22,234 nucleotides of DNA from M30B80 sp965656935 (GTDB taxonomy: Bacteria > Pseudomonadota > Alphaproteobacteria > Rhodobacterales > Rhodobacteraceae), in assembly GCA_965656935.1 (NCBI GenBank), contig CBFHMG010000018.1:1-22234 (forward strand), read 5' to 3'. Shown here one piece after another: positions 1 through 7,455 of this stretch. Every line of letters starts with the position of its first letter. Within the stretch, counting starts at the first letter, position 1. Under the pieces are notes generated by a model. That model did no database searches and had not been told where the DNA came from. It saw only the letters and a program-made list of their open reading frames with translations. Made by a program: the position numbers and the translations under genes.

Positions 1-12
1 TCACAATTTATC

Positions 13-72
13 CACCATATGATCCACCTTTTATGGTGACATATGGTGATATATCATGGCAACCCATGATAT
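13..72. promoter_or_regulatory. Cluster of inverted repeats, probable operator
   Basis: Two perfect inverted repeats lie side by side. CACCATATG at 13-21 is matched by CATATGGTG at 40-48. ATATCATGG at 51-59 is matched by CCATGATAT at 64-72, with a 4-nt spacer. Inside the first pair are direct repeats: ATCCACC at 10-16 and 22-28, and ATGGTGA at 33-39 and 43-49 (10 bp apart, one helical turn). This is seen directly. That it binds a transcription factor is inference; the regulator is not in the window. The second dyad is compact enough for a dimeric helix-turn-helix protein. Confidence 0.5.
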
Positions 73-108
73 GGTATCTTCCAAAAAAACCATTATTATA
101 AAGGGTTA

Positions 109-138
109 TTGATGCGTTCTGGCACCGCAAAGTATAAG
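109..138 (+). promoter_or_regulatory. Possible sigma-70 type promoter
   Basis: TTGATG (109-114) and TATAAG (133-138) are separated by 18 bp and lie just downstream of the inverted-repeat cluster. A transcript from here would have a leader of about 215 nt before the permease start at 361. Alphaproteobacterial promoters are poorly predicted by hexamers alone, so this is tentative. Confidence 0.3.
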
Positions 139-360
139 AGTTTAGGTCCCTTCATCGGCACCATCGCTGCGATCGCGGATCAGTGATGAGCCATCTGTGA
201 CCGCAGCATTGGGTGGCAATCGTTCAAAGGGACGGTGACGGCTTCAACGGGTCTTGGGCTGGCGTTCTTGTGCTGCATTCCCTTTCTTCTCTGAATAAAG
301 CAAATGTAGGCCATGCGCGCGTTGGGATGCGCAGTCAGCGGAAGCTGGGAAGGATTTCGG

Positions 361-1131
361 ATGCTGGATTTTATGGCGCTTCTGCCGATATGGGCCTTGC
401 TGGCCGCTTTGTCGGTGACCTTCGTGGCGGGGTTTGTCAAAGGCTCGGTCGGGTTTGCGATGCCTTTGATCATGATCTCGGGCCTGTCGCTGTTTCTGGA
501 GCCGACCTTGGCGATTGCAGGGATCATCCTGCCGATTGTTCTGTCGAATTTCCTGCAAGTCGCCCGCTATGGGCGGGCCGAGGCCAAAGCCGCTTTTCTT
601 GAATACTGGCGCTATATTCTGATCGTCTGTGTGATGATCCTGATCGTCGCTCAATTCGTGACGATCATTCCGACCCAGACCATGTATCTTATCCTTGGTG
701 TGCCGGTTGTCGTGCTCTCCACCATCCAGCTTTTGGGGATCAAGTTCCACATCCCGCAGCATCGCCGCCGTTTGTCGGAATGGGTTGTGGGCGGTTTCGC
801 AGGTGCGCTTGGCGGTTTGACGGGCACATGGGGGCCGCCGACAGTGCTTTATCTGATCGCGCTTGAGACACCCAAGGCCAAACAGATGCTGGTGCAAGGC
901 GTGGTCTACGGGCTCGGCTCGGTCAGCTTATTGGCGGGGCATTTGAATTCGGGCGTGCTTAACTGGCAAACAGCCCCGTTCTCGGCGCTGTTGCTGATCC
1001 CTGCTTTCTTGGGGATGCAGGTGGGCTTTCGCTTCTCCGACAAGCTTGATCCTGACAAATTCCGCAAACTCACCTTATTGGTGCTGATCATTGCAGGGGC
1101 CAATCTCGTACGCCGCGGCGTGATGGGGTGA
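361..1131 (+). CDS. Sulfite exporter TauE/SafE family permease
   Basis: A polytopic inner-membrane protein of 256 aa with about eight hydrophobic segments, typical in length and pattern of TauE/SafE (PF01925) transporters. Family members are proposed to move sulfite, sulfoacetate or other small organosulfur and organic anions; the substrate here cannot be read from sequence. The family's small-residue-rich motifs are visible: GFVKGSVGFAMPL near residues 24-36, and GGLTGTWGPPTVLYL in the second half. The ATG at 361 was chosen because AAGGA lies about 6 nt upstream; an in-frame ATG at 313 would add 16 residues that do not resemble a family N-terminus. It converges on pckA and shares the hairpin at 1144-1167 with it. 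No sulfur-metabolism gene is adjacent. Confidence 0.85.
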   Translation: MLDFMALLPIWALLAALSVTFVAGFVKGSVGFAMPLIMISGLSLFLEPTLAIAGIILPIVLSNFLQVARYGRAEAKAAFLEYWRYILIVCVMILIVAQFVTIIPTQTMYLILGVPVVVLSTIQLLGIKFHIPQHRRRLSEWVVGGFAGALGGLTGTWGPPTVLYLIALETPKAKQMLVQGVVYGLGSVSLLAGHLNSGVLNWQTAPFSALLLIPAFLGMQVGFRFSDKLDPDKFRKLTLLVLIIAGANLVRRGVMG

Positions 1132-1134
1132 CCC

Positions 1135-1167
1135 AAAGAAAAAGGCCGCAGCGAGTATGCTGCGGCC
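1135..1167 (-). terminator. Intrinsic terminator of pckA
   Basis: A perfect 8-bp GC-rich stem, GGCCGCAG (1144-1151) with CTGCGGCC (1160-1167), encloses an 8-nt loop. On the minus strand it is followed by TTTTTCTTT, a good intrinsic terminator 25 nt after the pckA stop. On the plus strand it could also stop the convergent permease transcript, but the run after the stem there is weak (CTATTCC). Confidence 0.85.
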
Positions 1168-1191
1168 CTATTCCAAATCTGCGATAGCGCG

Positions 1192-2790
1192 TTAGGAGAT
1201 CGACGCGGCCTTCACATCGTCATCGATGAACGGCACGTATTGGGCGAAATTATCCGAGAACATATTCACCAGCTTGGTGGCCTGCGCATCATAGGCGCTT
1301 GCATCGGCCCAAGTGGAACGTGGGTCCAGCAATGTGTCATCGACACCCGCGACGCTGACGGGAACGTCAAAGCCGAAATTCGGGTCCTTGCGGAATGTTG
1401 CATTGTTCAGGGAGCCATCCAAAGCCGCTGTCAAAAGCGCACGTGTCGCTTTGATCGGCATCCGTGAACCCGTGCCATAGGCACCGCCCGTCCAGCCTGT
1501 GTTCACAAGCCAGCAGGTCGAGCCGTATTTCGCAATTTTCTCACGCAGCAGATTGCCATATTCCTCGGGACGACGCGGCATGAAGGGCGCGCCGAAACAG
1601 GTTGAGAACGTGGGCTCGGGCTCGGTCACGCCACGCTCGGTGCCAGCCACTTTCGAGGTGAAGCCCGACAGGAAGTGATACATCGCCTGTGCAGGCGTCA
1701 GCCGCGCGATCGGAGGCAGGACACCAAAGGCGTCACAGGTCAGCATGATGATGTTCTTGGGGTGACCGCCAAGGCCCGATGCGGATGCATTGGAAATCTG
1801 CTCCAGCGGATAGGCGCACCGCGTATTGGCGGTCAGGCTTGCATCATCGAAATCCAGCTCGAGCGTTTCAGGGTCGAACACCATATTCTCGATCACTGTG
1901 CCGAAATTACGGGTCGTTGCAAAAATCTCAGGCTCGGCCTCTTCGCGCAGATTGATCGTCTTGGCATAGCAGCCACCTTCAAAATTGAAGATGCCATTAT
2001 CTGACCAGCCATGCTCGTCATCCCCGATCAGAACACGGCCCGGATCAGCGGAGAGCGTTGTCTTGCCCGTGCCAGACAGGCCGAAGAACACAGCGCTGTC
2101 CTCGGGGTTGTCCTTGGCGTGATTGGCCGAGCAATGCATCGGCATCAAACCTTTTTCAGGCAGGATATAGTTGAGCAGGCTGAAAACGGATTTCTTGTTT
2201 TCACCCGCATATTCCGTTCCGCCGATCAGGATCAGCTTGCGATCAAAGTTCAGTGTGATCACCGTATCGGTGCGGCAGCCATGCCGCTCGGGATCAGCTT
2301 TGAAGCTTGGGCAATTGATGATGGTGAATTCTGGCAGGAAGCCGTCAAGTTCGTCCCGCGCAGGGCGACGCAGGAGATGGCGAATGAACAGGTTATGCCA
2401 AGCCAGTTCGGATACGACACGCACATCAAGGCGATGGTCAACGTCAGCGCCTGCATAGAGGTCCTGCACGAAATACTCGCCGCCCTTCATATGCGCCTTC
2501 ATATCTTCATAGAGGCGATCAAAGGCGTCAGCCTCCATCGGCGCGTTGTTATCCCACCAGATATGCGGCTCGACCGATGGGGTGCGCACAACGAATTTAT
2601 CCTTGGGGGAACGGCCCGTATATTTGCCAGTGGTGACAAGGAAAGTGCCGCCTTGGCCCAATTGGCCTTCATCACGCTTGAGTGCAGCCTCGATCAACGC
2701 AGGCTCGAGCAGGTTGTAATACACATGACCCAGATCCGTCACACCTTGATGTTCCAGTGTCATCACTGGGTTCACGCGTCCTGTGGTCAT
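1192..2790 (-). CDS. pckA: Phosphoenolpyruvate carboxykinase (ATP)
   Basis: A cytosolic gluconeogenic enzyme converting oxaloacetate and ATP to PEP, CO2 and ADP; it lets the cell grow on organic acids. At 532 aa it has the normal family length. Seen directly: the family motif GGTEYAGENKKS around residues 190-201, the kinase-1a P-loop GLSGTGKTTLS at 237-247, and the kinase-2 motif DDEHGW at 257-262. The start at 2790 (MTTGRVNP) has GGGAG about 10 nt upstream and matches the usual N-terminus; an in-frame ATG at 2850 would add 20 atypical residues. It is divergent from chvI across 360 bp containing two LacI-type operator-like sites. The pairing of pckA with chvI-chvG is conserved in many alphaproteobacteria. 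Nothing is missing or broken. Confidence 0.97.
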   Translation of the reverse strand: MTTGRVNPVMTLEHQGVTDLGHVYYNLLEPALIEAALKRDEGQLGQGGTFLVTTGKYTGRSPKDKFVVRTPSVEPHIWWDNNAPMEADAFDRLYEDMKAHMKGGEYFVQDLYAGADVDHRLDVRVVSELAWHNLFIRHLLRRPARDELDGFLPEFTIINCPSFKADPERHGCRTDTVITLNFDRKLILIGGTEYAGENKKSVFSLLNYILPEKGLMPMHCSANHAKDNPEDSAVFFGLSGTGKTTLSADPGRVLIGDDEHGWSDNGIFNFEGGCYAKTINLREEAEPEIFATTRNFGTVIENMVFDPETLELDFDDASLTANTRCAYPLEQISNASASGLGGHPKNIIMLTCDAFGVLPPIARLTPAQAMYHFLSGFTSKVAGTERGVTEPEPTFSTCFGAPFMPRRPEEYGNLLREKIAKYGSTCWLVNTGWTGGAYGTGSRMPIKATRALLTAALDGSLNNATFRKDPNFGFDVPVSVAGVDDTLLDPRSTWADASAYDAQATKLVNMFSDNFAQYVPFIDDDVKAASIS

Positions 2791-2873
2791 GTCTTGTAAG
2801 CTCCCGTGCCGGTGTTTCACGGCCTCAAGTTGGAAATCATCAGGTGCCACCTCCGCACCTCAACGTAGCTGAA

Positions 2874-2901
2874 CCTATAACACGCTGAAATTTTGTCTGA
2901 A
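2874..2901 (-). promoter_or_regulatory. Candidate pckA promoter
   Basis: Read on the minus strand, TTCAGA (2901-2896) and TATAGG (2879-2874) are 16 bp apart and about 85 bp upstream of the pckA start codon. The match to consensus is only moderate. Its value is positional: it places the operator pair at 2919-2950 immediately upstream of the -35 element, where an activator would sit. Confidence 0.3.
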
Positions 2902-2918
2902 CAGGACGCAACAGCACA

Positions 2919-2950
2919 GTTAGCGCAATCACCTAGAAGATAACGCTAAC
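2919..2950. promoter_or_regulatory. Tandem LacI-type (PckR/CceR-like) operator sites
   Basis: GTTAGCGCAATC (2919-2930) and GATAACGCTAAC (2939-2950) each match the palindrome GTTAGCGCTAAC at 10 of 12 positions. Their centres are exactly 20 bp apart, about two helical turns. Together they form a larger imperfect inverted repeat (10 of 12 pairs). GTTAGCGCTAAC-like palindromes are, to my recollection, the type bound by the LacI-family regulators CceR (Rhodobacter) and PckR (Sinorhizobium), which control central carbon genes including pckA. The repeats are seen directly; the regulator assignment is from memory of the family and is inference here. Confidence 0.55.
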
Positions 2951-3150
2951 AGCCTGTCAGTTCGGGAGTAAGATTTCGACTACCGGCGGGAGATGCCGTC
3001 CTGAAACTGCGTCTTTCACGACTCATTAAGCCAAAAATGCAACGAATCACACGCATACGATGGTCGATTCGAAACTAAAGATTGATTCTCTGCGCCAGAA
3101 AGCTGAAAAAGGGAAAAAAATTATAACGAGCAGTATAAGGAATATCGAAC

Positions 3151-3852
3151 ATGTCGAGGATCGCACTCGTCGATGATGACAGGAATATTCTGACGTCGGT
3201 TTCAATGACGCTTGAGGCTGAGGGCTTCGAAGTCGAAACGTATAATGATGGTCAGTCCGCGCTTGACGCTTTCAACAAAAAACTTCCCGATCTGGGCGTT
3301 TTTGACATCAAGATGCCCCGTATGGACGGAATGGACCTGCTTCAGCGGCTCCGCCAGAAATCAAAGATGCCCGTCATCTTTTTGACCTCCAAGGATGATG
3401 AGATTGATGAGTTGATGGGCCTGCGTATGGGCGCTGATGACTACGTCAAAAAGCCCTTCTCGCAGCGTTTGCTGGTTGAGCGCATCCGCTCGATCCTGCG
3501 CCGCCAAGACGCTATCGCGTCTGACGAAACCGAAGCGCCCGAGGAAAGTCAGGTGCTTGTTCGCGGCGAATTGTCGATGGACCCGCTGCGCCACGCGGTG
3601 ACGTGGAAGGGCAAGGATGTATCGCTGACAGTGACAGAATTCCTGTTGCTTCAAGCGCTTGCGCAACGCCCGGGCTTCGTGAAAAGCCGCGATCAGTTGA
3701 TGGATGTCGCCTATGATGAGCAGGTCTATGTCGATGACCGCACCATCGACAGCCACATCAAGCGCCTGCGCAAGAAAATGCGCAATGCTGATGATGATTT
3801 TTCAGCCATCGAAACGCTTTACGGCATCGGCTATCGGTATAACGAGGAGTAA
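3151..3852 (+). CDS. chvI: ChvI-type response regulator (OmpR/PhoB class)
   Basis: A DNA-binding response regulator of 233 aa. The receiver domain spans about residues 1-115, with acidic pocket D8-D9-D10, phospho-acceptor D52 (in GVFDIKMP), T79 and K101 (KKPF). The C-terminal winged-helix domain (about 135-231) ends in the typical RTIDSHIKRLRKKM recognition helix and GIGYRY. The long, well conserved ChvI sequence and the partner ChvG directly behind it make the assignment firm. Orthologues (Sinorhizobium ChvI, Brucella BvrR) control envelope, exopolysaccharide and acid or stress responses. Its stop TAA is followed at once by the chvG ATG, and the GAGGAG near its end serves as the chvG ribosome binding site. 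Confidence 0.95.
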   Translation: MSRIALVDDDRNILTSVSMTLEAEGFEVETYNDGQSALDAFNKKLPDLGVFDIKMPRMDGMDLLQRLRQKSKMPVIFLTSKDDEIDELMGLRMGADDYVKKPFSQRLLVERIRSILRRQDAIASDETEAPEESQVLVRGELSMDPLRHAVTWKGKDVSLTVTEFLLLQALAQRPGFVKSRDQLMDVAYDEQVYVDDRTIDSHIKRLRKKMRNADDDFSAIETLYGIGYRYNEE

Positions 3853-5583
3853 ATGTCCATAGCCTCGGATCTTCCAATGACTGCACGTGGGTCTTCGGAA
3901 CGCACTGATATCGTATTGGGTGAAGATTGGGATCGTCCGCAAGGAGCGGTCGAGTCCGAGCTGAGGGCTGCGCGTCAGCGACGGAGTGTTCTGTCGCTGA
4001 ACAGATCGCCCTTGGCGCGCAAGATCATCTTGTTCAACCTGCTTGGTATTGTGGTTTTGGTTGCGGGGGTTCTTTACCTCAATCCTTTCCGCGACAGCCT
4101 TGTTTTGCAGCGCGAACAGGCCTTGGCCGTTGAGGTGCAATTGATCGCAGATGTCTTCGAAGCCAGCCTGCCGAGCAGCGCGCCGGCGGATTTGGTGACG
4201 GGCGATGGCGTCGATCCCGCCGAAGTCTTGGGGCGGATCGGCTTGACCGATGGTTTGGATGTTTACGTATTTTCGCCCTCAGGCAATCTGGTGACATCAA
4301 CGGATAGCGTCGCGCGCAACCCCGCGCGCCCTGTCCGTGGCCTCGAAGGCAGAGACTCGAGCACCATGTTGATCACCGACCTTCTGAACAGGGTTTGGGA
4401 TGGCATCGCTTCGGTCCTGTCTGCGGACACGGCCGAGCTGGATGCCGTTGACCGTGAGGCTTTGGCCAGCTCCATTGTGGAAGATGCCTTGAGCGGCGCC
4501 ACCGTTTTGCGCCGTGGCGTGGACCAAGCAGGCACCGTTCATACCGCAGCCTCGCCGATTGAGGGCGCGACAGGTGTTATCGGGGTCGTCGTGGCGGCCA
4601 CAGCGGCTGGCGAGATTGACCTTCTTGTGCGGGCCGAGCGTGAGCAATTGTTGCAGCTCTTTGTCGTGGCGCTGCTTGTCTCCATCGGGTTGAGCTTGGT
4701 TCTCGCCTCAACAATCGCCAATCCGCTGTCTGATCTGTCAGCCGCGGCGGAATTGGGGCGTGATAAAAACGCACGCAAGATGAGCCCGACCCGTGTTCGT
4801 ATCCCTGATTTGTCGGGTCGTCCTGATGAGATCGGCCGATTGTCGGGGGCTTTGCGCGGGATGGTTTCAGCCCTTTATGACCGGATCGATTCCAACGAAC
4901 AATTCGCGGCGGATGTCGCCCATGAGATCAAGAACCCGCTGGCCAGCTTGCGGTCTGCGGTTGTGACCATGGGCCTTGCCAAGACAGATGAACAACGCAA
5001 ACGTTTGCTGGATGTCATCGAACATGACGTTCAGCGCCTTGATCGCTTGGTCTCGGATATCTCGAACGCCTCGCGGCTTGATTCCGATTTGGTCAAGGAA
5101 GACGAAGAAGAGTTCGATCTGATTAGAACCCTTGAAAACATTTCGGAATTCAACGCCGAGGAAGCATCGAAAAAGGGTGTGGAGTTTATCTCGGATCTGC
5201 CTGATGACCCGATCCGGATCAGTGGTCTTGAAGGACGGCTTGCGCAGGTTTTTGTGAACCTGCTGACCAATGCGATTTCGTTCTGCGAAGACGGCGATGC
5301 CGTACGCATCTGGGCGCGTCGTCGTGACAACAGGGTTTTGATCGTGGTCGAGGATACAGGGCCGGGTATTCCTGAAGAAGCGCTCACCAAGGTGTTCAAA
5401 CGCTTCTATTCTGAACGCCCCGTCCAGCAATTCGGCAATCATTCGGGCCTTGGTCTGGCGATCTCGAAACAGATCGTTGAGGCGCATGGCGGTGTCATCT
5501 GGGCCGAGAATATCCGCCCGACAGATGATGACATCACCTCCGAGCCACTGGGCGCGCGTTTCGTCGTGGGCCTGCCGACCTAA
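3853..5583 (+). CDS. chvG: ChvG-type sensor histidine kinase
   Basis: An inner-membrane histidine kinase of 576 aa that partners ChvI. Order: cytoplasmic N-tail (1-55), TM1 about 57-77, a large periplasmic sensor domain (about 80-265), TM2 about 267-287, HAMP linker about 288-345, the dimerisation/phospho-acceptor helix with H357 (AADVAHEIKNPL), and a catalytic ATPase domain. The N box is NLLTNAISF (469-477), the G1 box DTGPG (501-505), the F box FKRFYS (515-520) and the G2 box GLGLAI (532-537). All catalytic boxes are intact. The gene begins directly after the chvI stop (TAAATG), so the two are translationally coupled. In Sinorhizobium the periplasmic inhibitor ExoR restrains the orthologue ExoS; no exoR is in this window. 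Confidence 0.95.
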   Translation: MSIASDLPMTARGSSERTDIVLGEDWDRPQGAVESELRAARQRRSVLSLNRSPLARKIILFNLLGIVVLVAGVLYLNPFRDSLVLQREQALAVEVQLIADVFEASLPSSAPADLVTGDGVDPAEVLGRIGLTDGLDVYVFSPSGNLVTSTDSVARNPARPVRGLEGRDSSTMLITDLLNRVWDGIASVLSADTAELDAVDREALASSIVEDALSGATVLRRGVDQAGTVHTAASPIEGATGVIGVVVAATAAGEIDLLVRAEREQLLQLFVVALLVSIGLSLVLASTIANPLSDLSAAAELGRDKNARKMSPTRVRIPDLSGRPDEIGRLSGALRGMVSALYDRIDSNEQFAADVAHEIKNPLASLRSAVVTMGLAKTDEQRKRLLDVIEHDVQRLDRLVSDISNASRLDSDLVKEDEEEFDLIRTLENISEFNAEEASKKGVEFISDLPDDPIRISGLEGRLAQVFVNLLTNAISFCEDGDAVRIWARRRDNRVLIVVEDTGPGIPEEALTKVFKRFYSERPVQQFGNHSGLGLAISKQIVEAHGGVIWAENIRPTDDDITSEPLGARFVVGLPT

Positions 5584-5586
5584 TTG

Positions 5587-6087
5587 ATGGCCACCCCTCC
5601 GATAGAGGCCGATCGGCCCGCCCCCCTGCTACTTACCGAGTTTGGGGAAGAGTTGGATGCACGGCTATTTTTGCGAGGGACTGCCGTTTCTCTGAACGGC
5701 CAAGGTGTTCTTTTCCTTGGGCCATCAGGGTCAGGGAAATCCTCCTGCGCTTTGGCGTTGATGGCGCATTCTGCTCAGCTTATCGCGGATGATGGTGTTT
5801 TTCTTGAGGATGGAGGGCAAGAGCCGCACAGGCTCATACGCCCAGAAAACAAACCAGAATTGATCGAAGCACGTGGCGTGGGCTTGCTTAATTCAGGGCC
5901 TGTTTCTGCCCAAGCGCCACTGGCTTTGGTTGTTGATCTCGGCCAGAAAGAGGCGCATCGCCTGCCGCCTCCTAGGCAGGCTAGATGGAAGTCACAATCT
6001 TGTCGCTTGATCCTTGGACAGGATCAGCCAATTTTATGGGCCTATATCTTGCAAGTTCTTTGGGCCGGTATAGCTGATCCGAAGTAG
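5587..6087 (+). CDS. hprK: Short HPr kinase (HprK C-terminal domain type)
   Basis: A serine kinase expected to phosphorylate HPr on Ser. The 166 aa correspond only to the catalytic domain; the N-terminal half of the roughly 310-aa Firmicutes HprK/P is absent, as is usual in alphaproteobacteria. Visible motifs are the Walker A GPSGSGKS (45-52), the D68-D69 pair in LIADDG, and the HprK signature EARGVGLLN (94-102). It follows the chvG stop with only a TTG between (TAA TTG ATG), so the start could be TTG 5584 or ATG 5587. No strong Shine-Dalgarno is present, which suggests coupling to chvG translation. Its substrate, HPr, is encoded three genes downstream. Confidence 0.9.
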   Translation: MATPPIEADRPAPLLLTEFGEELDARLFLRGTAVSLNGQGVLFLGPSGSGKSSCALALMAHSAQLIADDGVFLEDGGQEPHRLIRPENKPELIEARGVGLLNSGPVSAQAPLALVVDLGQKEAHRLPPPRQARWKSQSCRLILGQDQPILWAYILQVLWAGIADPK

Positions 6088-6114
6088 AAGCCCGTTCGGG
6101 CGAAGGGAATGGCG

Positions 6115-7041
6115 ATGGATAGCGAAGATAGGCCAAGGCTTTCCGACCCAAAGCATGTGAGTGCCGAAGATACGTCTCGGGTGGTTTTTGTGTCGGGTCC
6201 ATCAGGTGCAGGGCGCTCCACCGCGATTAATGTGCTTGAGGATTTGGGCTTCGAGGCGATTGATAACCTTCCCCTCAGCCTCTTGCCGCGCTTGACAGAC
6301 GGCCCGCCCTTGGCGCGCCCGCTCGCTCTGGGAACCGATACGCGCAACCGTGATTTTTCGGCGCAAGCCTTGATTGCGGCGGTTGATCGTCTGGCCGTTG
6401 CTTCGAATATTCTGGCTGATCTGGTCTATCTCGATTGCGCGGATGAGGTTTTGGTGCGGCGCTATTCCGAAACCCGCCGCCGTCACCCCCTCGCCCCTGA
6501 GGGTGAACCCATCCGTGGAATTCAGATCGAGAAAGAGCTTTTGGCGCCCGTGCGCGCGCGGGCGGGCATTCTGATCGATACCAGCGATATCAGCCCCCAT
6601 GATTTGCGCGAACAGATTCTGCGCCTCTTCGGCCCGTCTGGTAAGCAGACCCTTGCGCTCTCGGTGCAATCCTTCTCGTATAAGCGTGGCCTGCCCACGG
6701 GGGCGGATATCATTCTGGATTGCCGCTTTTTGCGGAACCCTTATTGGGATGAGGCCCTGCGTAGTCTCGATGGCCGTGATCCAAGGGTCCAAGATTTCAT
6801 CTCCGACGACCCGCGCTTCAAACCTTTTGCCGATCAAGTGACCTCGCTGATCGAAACCTTGCTGCCTGCCTATATCGATGAGGGTAAAACCCACCTCACG
6901 GTTGCCTTTGGCTGCACGGGCGGGCAGCATCGCTCGGTCGCGATGGTTGAAAATTTGAGCAGCCACCTTGCAGAAGCCAGTTGGCAGGTGTCTAAAAGGC
7001 ATCGGGAATTAGAGCGTAAGGGCATCGTCCCCACGCCTTGA
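6115..7041 (+). CDS. rapZ: RapZ family RNase adapter / P-loop nucleotidase
   Basis: A cytosolic member of the RapZ (YvcJ/YhbJ) family, 308 aa with full-length architecture. The N-terminal P-loop region has GPSGAGRST (28-36) followed by the family block EDLGFEAIDNLP. The C-terminal domain has SFSYKRGLP (186-194), DCRFLRNPYW (202-211) and GCTGGQHRS (266-274). In E. coli RapZ guides RNase E to the sRNA GlmZ and controls amino-sugar synthesis; in alphaproteobacteria the target is not established. The Walker A lysine is replaced by arginine. The ATG at 6115 was preferred because AGGG sits 7 nt upstream; ATG 6109 is only 1 nt from it. It lies 27 nt after hprK and 21 nt before the EIIA gene, the usual PTS context for this family. 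Confidence 0.92.
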   Translation: MDSEDRPRLSDPKHVSAEDTSRVVFVSGPSGAGRSTAINVLEDLGFEAIDNLPLSLLPRLTDGPPLARPLALGTDTRNRDFSAQALIAAVDRLAVASNILADLVYLDCADEVLVRRYSETRRRHPLAPEGEPIRGIQIEKELLAPVRARAGILIDTSDISPHDLREQILRLFGPSGKQTLALSVQSFSYKRGLPTGADIILDCRFLRNPYWDEALRSLDGRDPRVQDFISDDPRFKPFADQVTSLIETLLPAYIDEGKTHLTVAFGCTGGQHRSVAMVENLSSHLAEASWQVSKRHRELERKGIVPTP

Positions 7042-7062
7042 ACGCGGATTGCAGGAAAAAAT

Positions 7063-7455
7063 TTGATCGGAATCGTGATTGTCGCCCATGGAGGCCTAGC
7101 GCAGGAGCTTTTGGCGGCCACTGTTCATGTGGTGGGTCCGCAGCAAGCCTTTGCCGCGATCTCCATTGGGCCCGAAGATGACCGCGCCGAGCGGCAGCGC
7201 GAGATTTGCGATATCGCAGATTCTGTCGATACTGGCGCGGGTGTGGTGGTGGTGACCGATATGTTCGGCGGATCACCCTCGAATTTGAGCCTCAAGGCGT
7301 GCAACCCCGAAAATCGTAAGATCTTGACGGGGGTCAATCTGCCGATGCTGATCAAGCTGGTGAAATCCCGCCATCTTGATGTGGGCATGGCGGTTGAACG
7401 CGCCGCAGAGGCGGGTCGCCGCTACATCAATTCTTTTGACGGGGCAGCACCATGA
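7063..7455 (+). CDS. manX: PTS EIIA component, mannose/fructose-sorbose type
   Basis: A cytosolic phosphocarrier of 130 aa with the fold of EIIA-Man. The active-site His is H9 in MIGIVIVAHG; TDMFGGSPSN (65-74) and GVNLPML (90-96) are the other family hallmarks. It should accept phosphate from HPr-His. No EIIB, EIIC or EIID is present, so it probably acts as a regulator, not in sugar uptake, as inferred for the incomplete PTS of Brucella and Sinorhizobium, where this gene is called manX. The start is TTG at 7063 with AGGA 6 nt upstream; the next in-frame starts would remove the active-site His. Its stop overlaps the ptsH start (ATGA). Confidence 0.92.
   Translation: MIGIVIVAHGGLAQELLAATVHVVGPQQAFAAISIGPEDDRAERQREICDIADSVDTGAGVVVVTDMFGGSPSNLSLKACNPENRKILTGVNLPMLIKLVKSRHLDVGMAVERAAEAGRRYINSFDGAAP

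Larger units (their letters stand above)
1..360. other. Gene-free AT-rich leader region
   Basis: No coding region is convincing here; open frames running across it are shadows without a good start or family resemblance. The first 110 bases or so are clearly more AT-rich than the rest of the window and hold the inverted repeats at 13-72. Bases 180-360 return to normal composition and look like the 5' leader of the permease that starts at 361. A gene lying to the left of the window could share this regulatory DNA. Confidence 0.6.
2791..3150. other. Divergent pckA / chvI control region
   Basis: A 360-bp intergenic region between two start codons. It contains the tandem operator-like repeats (2919-2950), a weak pckA promoter candidate (2874-2901) and, at its right end, an A-rich stretch just before chvI. 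AAGGA at 3137-3141, 9 nt before the chvI ATG, is the chvI ribosome binding site. No small gene or RNA hairpin was convincing in 2951-3120. Confidence 0.7.

Noticed and set aside
8..16. TTATCCACC resembles a DnaA box, with TGATCCACC close by
   Set aside because: Only one good near-match, no cluster of boxes, and no dnaA, parAB, hemE or other origin-associated genes nearby; the motif is part of the inverted repeats.
213..602. A 129-codon open frame overlapping the permease start
   Set aside because: It overlaps a clear membrane protein in another frame, its product is not family-like, and it has no good ribosome site.
2011..2799. Long open frame antisense to pckA (262 codons)
   Set aside because: It is a shadow of the strongly conserved pckA reading frame on the opposite strand; GC-rich codon structure explains its length.
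2987..3000. CGGC...GCCG dyad in the pckA-chvI intergenic region
   Set aside because: A 4-bp stem with no T-run or conserved spacing; too weak to call a terminator or RNA structure.
6202..7002. 266-codon open frame antisense to rapZ
   Set aside because: It is fully contained in rapZ on the opposite strand and has no recognisable domain.
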